This document shows, piece after piece, positions 1 through 6,229 of a stretch of DNA of 40,306 bases. Origin of the DNA: CAVZYN01 sp963779515 (GTDB lineage: Bacteria; Pseudomonadota; Alphaproteobacteria; Rhizobiales; Hyphomicrobiaceae); assembly GCA_963779515.1 (NCBI GenBank), contig CAVZYN010000016.1:1-40306 (forward strand). Direction: 5' to 3'. Position 1 is the stretch's first letter, and each line of letters starts with the position of its first letter. Below the pieces are notes generated by a model, which saw only the letters and a program-made list of their open reading frames with translations, ran no database searches and had not been told where the DNA came from. The translations under genes were made by a program, and so were the position numbers.

Positions 1-340
1 GCGGCTGCGGGCTCGCGGCATCGATGCCCAGCCGCTCTGCAACGCCCGAGCCGAAGTTCTCGATGGCGATATCGGCGGTCTTTGCGAGTTTATGGGCAAC
101 CGCAGGCCCGGCCTCGGTCTTCAGATCGAGCGCGATCCTGCGCTTGTTTCTGTTGACGCTTAACAACACGACCCCGAGACCGGGACTGCTGAAGGGCGGC
201 CAGCCGCGCGAATCGTCACCGAGGCCGAGCGGCTCGACTTCGATGATGTCGGCACCGAGATCGCCGAGCGTCTGCGTGCACAACGGCCCCGTCAGCACTT
301 TGGAGAAATCGAGCACCCTGATGCCGGCGAGGGGTTTCAT
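1..340 (-). CDS. Family III (CaiB/BaiF) CoA-transferase, N-terminal part; runs off the left edge
   Basis: The 113 visible residues start MKPLAGIRVLDFSKVLTGP, continue with a GDLGADIIEVE segment, and end near a NFGSGVAERLGID segment. This is the typical N-terminal Rossmann-like part of CaiB/BaiF CoA-transferases, which move CoA between a donor acyl-CoA and a carboxylic acid. The catalytic Asp expected further downstream lies outside the window, so transferase and racemase members cannot be told apart here. The ATG is 3 bp past the stop of the MaoC hydratase gene, so the two are almost certainly co-transcribed. A MaoC plus CoA-transferase pair suggests one catabolic route through an acyl-CoA intermediate; the substrate cannot be read from sequence. 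The family call is secure and the specific function is unknown. Confidence 0.88.
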   Translation of the reverse strand, partial: MKPLAGIRVLDFSKVLTGPLCTQTLGDLGADIIEVEPLGLGDDSRGWPPFSSPGLGVVLLSVNRNKRRIALDLKTEAGPAVAHKLAKTADIAIENFGSGVAERLGIDAASPQP

Positions 341-343
341 GGC

Positions 344-802
344 TCAGGTCTTCGGCGTCTTCATCATCAGTCCCATGCGCTTGCAGGTGCCGACCAGCTC
401 GTTTCGCTGATTGAAAGCCTCGTGCAGGAATGTGGTGATGCCATTGTTCGGGCGCGACTTACTCTCGCGCAATGCGATCACAGTTGTGCGCACGTGGATC
501 GTGTCGCCATGGAACACTGGCTTAGGGAAGTTGACATCGGTCCAACCGAGATTGCCGACGGTCGTGCCGAGCGTGGTATCGCCGACCGAAATGCCGACCA
601 TCAGCCCGAGTGTGAAGGCGCTGTTGACAATGCGCTGGCCGAACTCGGAATGCTCGCGGCAATATTCCTCATCGAGATGCAGGGCCGCCGGATTGTGAGT
701 GAGGGCCGAGAACAGGACATTGTCCATCTCGGTGACGGTGCGGCGGATGGTGTGCTCGAACACCTGTCCGACCGTGAATTGTTCAAAGTACAAGCCGGGC
801 AT
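344..802 (-). CDS. MaoC-family (hot-dog fold) dehydratase / enoyl-CoA hydratase-like protein
   Basis: A 152-aa protein beginning MPGLYFEQFTVGQVFEH. It has the MaoC hydratase pattern: a TVTEMDNVLFSALTHNPAALHLD stretch, with the usual acidic/His active-site surroundings near residues 25-45, then GQRIVNSAFTLGLMVGI and a NLGWTDVNFPKPVFHGDTI segment near 85-105. MaoC proteins hydrate trans-enoyl-CoA or dehydrate the hydroxyacyl-CoA; relatives include mesaconyl-CoA hydratases. The frame is open upstream to about 967, but I start at 802 because the protein aligns from there and an AAAGG Shine-Dalgarno sits 6 nt upstream. It is followed after 3 bp by a CoA-transferase. Family certain, substrate unknown. 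Confidence 0.9.
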   Translation of the reverse strand: MPGLYFEQFTVGQVFEHTIRRTVTEMDNVLFSALTHNPAALHLDEEYCREHSEFGQRIVNSAFTLGLMVGISVGDTTLGTTVGNLGWTDVNFPKPVFHGDTIHVRTTVIALRESKSRPNNGITTFLHEAFNQRNELVGTCKRMGLMMKTPKT

Positions 803-819
803 GTGGAGCCTTTCGCGCT

Positions 820-909
820 TCAGTAGGATTTTGGCAGGCCGAGAACGTTTTCGCCGATGAAGTTCAGGATCAAGACGCGCTTGCGAAGAGGCACTGAACC
901 GCGAGACAT
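820..909 (-). pseudogene. Possible fossil 3' end of an acyl-CoA dehydrogenase gene
   Basis: Directly upstream of the MaoC gene the minus strand can encode 29 residues ending LILNFIGENVLGLPKSY and a TGA stop. The last 15 or so residues resemble from memory the C-terminus of many acyl-CoA dehydrogenases (a xxIIGERVLGLPK-type ending). The residues before it (MSRGSVPLRKR) do not. Acyl-CoA dehydrogenase genes commonly precede MaoC/CoA-transferase pairs, so this could be the remnant of a gene whose body was deleted, leaving the photolyase gene next to it. The match is very short and may be chance. Confidence 0.2.
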
Positions 910-959
910 TCCCCTGCTTTTCGATGCTCGTCGAGGGGTTCTGACGGCCGGACTCACTC

Positions 960-2525
960 TCACACATCCAAATCCAATTGGTCAGGGTCGCTCTTGGTCG
1001 CGCGCGAGCGCCGGCGTGCCGATGACTTTGGCCGCTGTCCGATCATTGGCAACTGGCTTTTGCGGCTGCCGTGCCGGCTTTGGATCGCATCGGCTGCCGC
1101 ATGAAAGGCGTCGCCGCGCCGCGCGCCGTAAATGATGTCTTTCGCTGCCGCGGTCGAAACCTTGAGATCAACGATGCGCTCCGGGTAGCGTTGCCCGACA
1201 ATGCGGTTTTGACCATTCATCGTCCACGGTTCTTGTAGGTATTGATCTGGGACATCTGCCAGCTCCGGCACCCAACGCCGCACAAACGCACCTGTCGGGT
1301 CCTGATCATGGCCCTGCTTGACCACTGAATAGATCCTGATCGTATTGATCCCCGTCGTGCCCGATTGCATTTGCGTTTGCGGCCAGTGAATGCCGGGTTC
1401 GTAGTCGGTGAACTGCCGCGCCAGATGCAGCCCGGTCTCACGCCACGGCAGCCATAGATTGTAACTCGCGAACGACATCACCATGGCCCGCATCCGGAAG
1501 TTCAGCCAGCCCGTCGCGGTCAGGCTGCGCATGCAGGCGTCGAGAAACGGGTAGCCGGTTTGCCCCGTGGCCCAGGACTGCAACAGCACCGGATCGGCGA
1601 CGCCCGGCCGGAGCCCACGCAACGCGGGGTGAAGTTCGCGCATTTCGATGGAGGGCGCGCTCTCAAGTTTCTGGATGAAGTGGCAATGCCAATGAAGACG
1701 GCCGGTGAAGGACACCAGCGAAGCGCGCAGAGATTTGGCCTCTGCCGTCTCGTCACCCTTCAAGTCCTGCAAGCGCGACCACGTCGCCTGCGCGGTTTCA
1801 CGCATGCTGACGGTTCCAAACGCGAGATGCGGCGATAGTCGCGAGCAGGCCGAGGCACCCGCCAACGGGTTCGACATCTCGCGCCGGTAATGTCTGCCGC
1901 GACCAGCGAGAAAACTATCGTGCAACGCAATGGCGTGCCGCCTGCCACCGGGCTGCCGCATCATGCAACCGTCGTCCGCGAGACCAAGATCACTCAGCTC
2001 CACGGGCCGTTGTGCTGGGATCCCCGGAACCGGTGCCAACGCCAAAGGTGGATCGACGCTCGTCTCTGCCATCTGCCGGTCCCAGGCCTGGGCCCAGCCG
2101 TTGCGGTCCGCCAACCGGCGCTGCACACCGTGTTGTGGGATCTCATGCCATGGGATGGCGTGTTCGCGCGCCCATGCGGCGACCGCTTTGTCCCTCGCGA
2201 ACGTGTACGCATTGCCCGTTTCCTCGTGCGACCAAAGTGCGGCAATGCCATGCGTGCGCTGGATGTCGGCAAGCACATCAACGACGGCGCCGACCCTGAC
2301 AATCAGCGGTTGGCCCAACTGGCCAAGGGCGTCAGTCAAATCACGCAGGCAGTCCAGTAAGAAATGCCAGTGCCGGGCTGACGCATCCGGCTGCCGCCAA
2401 AGCTCAGGCTCGACCACGTACAAGGGCAGCACAAGGCCACGTTGCACCGCTTGCACGAGCGGTCTGTGGTCGTGGATGCGCAGATCGCGCTTGAACCAGA
2501 CGATTTGAAGGGGCATCCGAGTCAT
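960..2525 (-). CDS. Cryptochrome/DNA photolyase family protein, divergent subgroup
   Basis: A 521-aa protein. The N-terminal antenna (photolyase) domain is clear: LQIVWFKRDLRIHDHRPL, then a SHEETGNAYTFARD segment near residue 130. The FAD-binding domain follows: LSPHLAFGTVS, RLHWHCHFIQKLE, TGYPFLDACMRSL, GWLNFRMRAMVMSF and FVRRWVPEL. In classical CPD photolyases the flavin pocket carries NGGWQWA and GTDAAPYFRIFNP; here the same place reads HWPQTQMQSG then TTGINTIRIYS, so several canonical positions differ and the protein belongs to a separate subgroup. The last 40 residues are a basic tail (RRRSRATK) ending DLDV. Start is ATG 2525; ATG 2516 is an equal alternative, and neither has a good Shine-Dalgarno. 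Known members repair UV lesions or act as blue-light sensors; which applies here is not decidable from sequence. Confidence 0.88.
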   Translation of the reverse strand: MTRMPLQIVWFKRDLRIHDHRPLVQAVQRGLVLPLYVVEPELWRQPDASARHWHFLLDCLRDLTDALGQLGQPLIVRVGAVVDVLADIQRTHGIAALWSHEETGNAYTFARDKAVAAWAREHAIPWHEIPQHGVQRRLADRNGWAQAWDRQMAETSVDPPLALAPVPGIPAQRPVELSDLGLADDGCMMRQPGGRRHAIALHDSFLAGRGRHYRREMSNPLAGASACSRLSPHLAFGTVSMRETAQATWSRLQDLKGDETAEAKSLRASLVSFTGRLHWHCHFIQKLESAPSIEMRELHPALRGLRPGVADPVLLQSWATGQTGYPFLDACMRSLTATGWLNFRMRAMVMSFASYNLWLPWRETGLHLARQFTDYEPGIHWPQTQMQSGTTGINTIRIYSVVKQGHDQDPTGAFVRRWVPELADVPDQYLQEPWTMNGQNRIVGQRYPERIVDLKVSTAAAKDIIYGARRGDAFHAAADAIQSRHGSRKSQLPMIGQRPKSSARRRSRATKSDPDQLDLDV

Positions 2526-2571
2526 TGGGTTTGCGACCACGTTTCCGTTCGGGCCTGCTGCTCACTGGTGT

Positions 2572-2632
2572 GGCGATTCTGAAGTCCGCTGACCAATATA
2601 ACCGAAAGTATGGTGCGGACTTCAGAATCGCC
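2572..2632. repeat. Perfect 18-bp inverted repeat with 25-bp AT-richer spacer
   Basis: The left arm GGCGATTCTGAAGTCCGC (2572-2589) is the exact reverse complement of the right arm GCGGACTTCAGAATCGCC (2615-2632). The spacer of 25 bp (2590-2614) is AT-richer than its surroundings and includes AATATA. It lies between the stop of the DUF3750 gene (2636) and the start of the photolyase gene (2525). There is no T-run on either side, so it is not a standard intrinsic terminator. It could be an operator pair, a small mobile palindromic element or an mRNA-stabilising hairpin. I see no second copy in the window. Confidence 0.85.
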
Positions 2633-2635
2633 GCT

Positions 2636-3382
2636 CTACAGCGCGTCGAGGCCGATGCGGCCGAAGCCCGGAAGTTTCAGGGCGGGCCGGCGGATATCGA
2701 GGCCGGCCACAAGGCCCAGGATATTGATCTCGAGGCCTTCCGCCCAACCAACCGTCACGCCGCACAATCCAAACAGCGACACCTGATAGCCGGTGCCGCT
2801 CGGGCTGCGGCCAAACACCTGACCGTCAGCGCGATAGTCCTTACCGATGGCCGTCGGCGGCAGGGCAATGCCGGCCTCGGGCACGGCCATCAGGATCGAG
2901 GCCACGAACGAATTCGAATTCGGCCCGGGCCAGACGCTGTAGCCGCCAATGCGATTATGCGGATAGCGCGCAACGGCAGCGCGGACCTTGGCAACAATCG
3001 CCTCGGCCGCCGGCCCTTCAATGGCGCCGATCAACCGTGGCGCATGCCCATACCAGCGCCCGTCCGGCGCCCAGCCATCGATGCGGACGGGCCGGCCCCA
3101 GGCGACCTTGTCGAACCGGGTGTAGGCCCTGGCGCCGCGCTCCTTGACGACGATCCAGGTGTGATCGGCGAAGACACCACGCCAGCGGCCGACACGTGCG
3201 GCATAAACGTGCACCATCGCCTCCGGGTTTGCTGTCGCGGGCGGCAACATGCTGGTGCTCGACCAGTCGACCTCGTTCCAGGCCTTCGCGGGATCGGTGG
3301 AGAGCCACCAGACCGCGTGCAATGCCAGCGGGAGCAGGAAAATCAGCGTGAACCAGCGAGGAATGCGGCGGGCTTGGCGCAT
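2636..3382 (-). CDS. DUF3750 domain-containing protein, membrane-anchored
   Basis: A 248-aa protein. Residues 8-28 (IPRWFTLIFLLPLALHAVWWL) form one N-terminal membrane segment or uncleaved signal, so the rest is probably periplasmic. The body carries the features I associate with DUF3750: a MVHVYAARVGRWRGVFADHTWIV stretch, PDGRWYGHAPRLIG, RYPHNRIGGYSVWPGPNSNSF, and a C-terminal part around LFGLCGVTVGWAEGLEINILG. The conserved His in DHTW, the Asn/Ser in PNSNSF and the Cys in GLCG recall a papain-like (NlpC/P60) fold, but that is only a guess. It is 30 bp downstream of glnD and in the same direction, probably the last gene of mutS-glnD-DUF3750. Function unknown. Confidence 0.85.
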   Translation of the reverse strand: MRQARRIPRWFTLIFLLPLALHAVWWLSTDPAKAWNEVDWSSTSMLPPATANPEAMVHVYAARVGRWRGVFADHTWIVVKERGARAYTRFDKVAWGRPVRIDGWAPDGRWYGHAPRLIGAIEGPAAEAIVAKVRAAVARYPHNRIGGYSVWPGPNSNSFVASILMAVPEAGIALPPTAIGKDYRADGQVFGRSPSGTGYQVSLFGLCGVTVGWAEGLEINILGLVAGLDIRRPALKLPGFGRIGLDAL

Positions 3383-3412
3383 GTTACATTGTGGCTCCGG
3401 ATTGCGCCGTCT

Positions 3413-6229
3413 TCATGACCCGGCCCCTGCTGCGGGCTTGGCTGCCGCGGCGCCGTCCACCGGTGGCGCCAACGCCTGCAACAAGCGGTCGCGAATGGCC
3501 TTCTGCCGCGACGGGGCGACAATCTTCTTGTTGGTGAGGTCGGTCACATAGAACACATCGACGGCCTTTTCGCCGAACGTGGTGATATGCGCCGACGTGA
3601 TATCGAGATTGAGATCGGACAGGGCGCTGGTCAAATCATACAGCAGGCCTTGGCGATCGAGGCCCGCGACCTCGATGACGGTGAACTGATCCGAGAGCGC
3701 GTTGTCGACCACCACCTCGGGCGCGACCGTGAAGGTGCCGATCCCGGTGCGGGTTTCGCGCTGCTTGCTGAGGAGCTTGCCGAGGCGGATGTCGCCCTTC
3801 AAGATCTTGCCGATGCTGTCGCCGATCCGATGGGCGCGCCGCAACTCATCATCGTCGCGTTCAAACGCGCGCTGGAGGAGGAAGGTGTCGAGCGCGAAGC
3901 CGTCGCGGGTGGTCGAGATGTAGGCGCCGACGATGTTGGCGCCGGCGGCCGCGCAGGCGCCCGCGAACAGCGCCAGCAGCCGCGGATGGTTCGGAGCCAG
4001 AACGGAAAGCTCCGTCACGGCCGTGAACGCATCCGAGCGGACGTCGGTCGCGAAGTGCTCGCCCGCTGTTTCCGTTCGACGCACGAGTTCGGCGTGCTCG
4101 ATCTGCTTGCGCAGTTCTGTTTTGAGCCAATAGTCCGGGTAATGCCGCGCGATGTAGCGCTCGACATCGGGCGCCGGCCAACCGGTAAGAGCCGTGCGGA
4201 AAGTCTGTTCGGCGGCGGCGGCGCGCTGTTTGAACCCCACTTGCGTCGCCCCACCCGCGATCAAGGGCTCCGCCTCATGATACAGGGTGCGCAGGAGCTG
4301 ACCTTTCCAGCCGGTCCACGTTCCGGGGCCAACGGCGCGAATATCGGCAACCGTCAAAAGCAGCAGAAGTTTCAGCCGCTCCTGCGTTTGGACGATATCG
4401 GCAAAGCTGCGGATGGTTTTGGGATCACCGAGATCGCGGCTCTGCGCGATCGTGCTCATGGTCAGGTGCTGCTCGATCAGCCAGGCAACCGTTTCGGTCT
4501 CGGCTGAATCGAGACCAAGGCGTGGGCACAGCTTGCGCGCGACACGGGCGCCGATGACCGAGTGGTCTTCGTCCTGGCCCTTGCCGATGTCATGCAGGAA
4601 GGCCGCCACATAGAGCGCGCGGCGGTTTTGCAGTGTCTTGAAGATTTTAGTCGAGAGCGGCAACTCTTCAGCGACGGCGCCGTGCTCGATCGCGGAGAGT
4701 TCGCCGATGGTGCGCAGCAGATGCTCGTCCACCGTATAGTGGTGGTACATATTGAACTGCATCATCGAGACGACTTTACCGAAATCCGGAACGAAGCGCG
4801 CGAGCACGCCGGTTTCGTTCATGCGGCGGAGCGTATCTTCCGGATTGTCCTGGGAGGTCAGCAATTCGAGAAAGATGCGATTGGCCTCCGCGTCCGCGCG
4901 CAACGATCCATCGATCAACCGCTCGGATCCGCGCAGCAACCGCAGCGCCTCGGGATGGAAAAACGTCTTGGTCTGTTCCGCCTGAGCGAAGAAGCGGATG
5001 AGGTTTACGGGATCGCGCTTGAAGACATCGCGGTCGGCGACGTTGAGGCGGCCATTGTCGACGCGAAAAACTGTCGTACGCCGCACTTTTCTGCGCGCGC
5101 GCCAACCCAAAGGATTGAGCAAGCTGGCGAACCGCGGCTGTTCCTTCACTTGCTGAATTTCAAGCGCCGAACAGAGAATGGTGGTCAGGTCTCCGACGTC
5201 CTTGGCGATCAGAAAGTAATGCTTCATGAAGCGCTCGACGGCCGGCACGCCGCCACGGTCGCGATAGTTCAGGCGCTCGGCCATGGCGCGCTGATGCTCG
5301 AAGGACAAGCGCTCCTCGGGCCGCCCGGTCATGAAGTGCAGATGGCAGCGCACGGTCCAGAGAAAATCCTCGCATTGGCGGAAGGTCGCGTGCTCGGCAT
5401 GGGTAAAGATATCGGGTGGTAGCGCACCGGTGCCGGGGCCTGCGCCGTAGAGATACTTCGCAAGCCAATGCAATGTGTGCAGATCGCGCAGTCCGCCTTT
5501 GCCGTCCTTGATGTTCGGCTCGACCTTGTAGCGGGAGGAGCCCGCGCGGGTGTGGCGCTGGTCGCGTTCGGCCATCTTCGCGGCGATGAAATCCTTTGCG
5601 GTGCCAGCGGTGACGTCGCGCGCGAAGCGTTGCATCAGATCGGCATGGAGGCCGGCGTCGCCGAACATCAAACGCGCATCCAGGAGCGAGGTCCGGATCG
5701 TCATATCGGCGAGCGCAAATTTGACGCATTGATCGATCGTGCGTGTGGCGTGCCCGACCTTGAAGCCCAGATCCCACAACATGTAGAGCACGGATTCAAC
5801 CACACTCTCGCCCCAAGGCGTCTGTTTCGACGGCAGCAGAAACAGCAGATCGATATCGGACCCCGGCGCGAGCAGGCCGCGCCCATAGCCGCCGGTTGCG
5901 ATCACGGCCATGCGCTCAGACGCGGTCGGATTCGAGAGCCGGTAGACGTGGGCGACGGTGTAGTCATGGATCAGGTGGATCAGCTCATCCTGGAATTTCG
6001 AGAGGCCGGCGGCGCAGCGGCGGCCATTGCCGTCGGCTTCCAATTGGAGCCGCGCCTCAGTGCGCGCATCCTTCACGAGTTGCTTCAAGCGCGCCGCGAT
6101 CGGATTGCGGGCGGATTGCGGATCTTCGCCGTGACTGCGAAAGAGCGAGGTGAGGTCCGCGCGCAAGGCGACGGGATCGAAGTACGGGGGCGGCGTATTT
6201 GGGAGGGAATGGGGCGCGTGCGCAGTCAT
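3413..6229 (-). CDS. glnD: GlnD, [protein-PII] uridylyltransferase/uridylyl-removing enzyme
   Basis: A 938-aa bifunctional nitrogen sensor, close to the family's usual length. Domain order: nucleotidyltransferase with GGYGRGLLAPGSDIDLLF at about 113-130, which holds the catalytic Asp pair; the GlnD PII-uridylyltransferase region around 200-350 (KVEPNIKDGKGGLRDL); an HD domain with YHHYTVDEH (495-503) and HDIGKGQDEDH (546-556); and two C-terminal ACT domains, near 735-810 (LAPNHPRLLALFAG) and 845-920 (AGLDRQGLLYDLTSAL), that bind glutamine. Low glutamine drives PII uridylylation; high glutamine drives removal. The C-terminus ends in a low-complexity Ala/Pro tail. Its ATG overlaps the mutS stop by 4 bp (ATGA), implying translational coupling. 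Confidence 0.97.
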   Translation of the reverse strand: MTAHAPHSLPNTPPPYFDPVALRADLTSLFRSHGEDPQSARNPIAARLKQLVKDARTEARLQLEADGNGRRCAAGLSKFQDELIHLIHDYTVAHVYRLSNPTASERMAVIATGGYGRGLLAPGSDIDLLFLLPSKQTPWGESVVESVLYMLWDLGFKVGHATRTIDQCVKFALADMTIRTSLLDARLMFGDAGLHADLMQRFARDVTAGTAKDFIAAKMAERDQRHTRAGSSRYKVEPNIKDGKGGLRDLHTLHWLAKYLYGAGPGTGALPPDIFTHAEHATFRQCEDFLWTVRCHLHFMTGRPEERLSFEHQRAMAERLNYRDRGGVPAVERFMKHYFLIAKDVGDLTTILCSALEIQQVKEQPRFASLLNPLGWRARRKVRRTTVFRVDNGRLNVADRDVFKRDPVNLIRFFAQAEQTKTFFHPEALRLLRGSERLIDGSLRADAEANRIFLELLTSQDNPEDTLRRMNETGVLARFVPDFGKVVSMMQFNMYHHYTVDEHLLRTIGELSAIEHGAVAEELPLSTKIFKTLQNRRALYVAAFLHDIGKGQDEDHSVIGARVARKLCPRLGLDSAETETVAWLIEQHLTMSTIAQSRDLGDPKTIRSFADIVQTQERLKLLLLLTVADIRAVGPGTWTGWKGQLLRTLYHEAEPLIAGGATQVGFKQRAAAAEQTFRTALTGWPAPDVERYIARHYPDYWLKTELRKQIEHAELVRRTETAGEHFATDVRSDAFTAVTELSVLAPNHPRLLALFAGACAAAGANIVGAYISTTRDGFALDTFLLQRAFERDDDELRRAHRIGDSIGKILKGDIRLGKLLSKQRETRTGIGTFTVAPEVVVDNALSDQFTVIEVAGLDRQGLLYDLTSALSDLNLDITSAHITTFGEKAVDVFYVTDLTNKKIVAPSRQKAIRDRLLQALAPPVDGAAAAKPAAGAGS

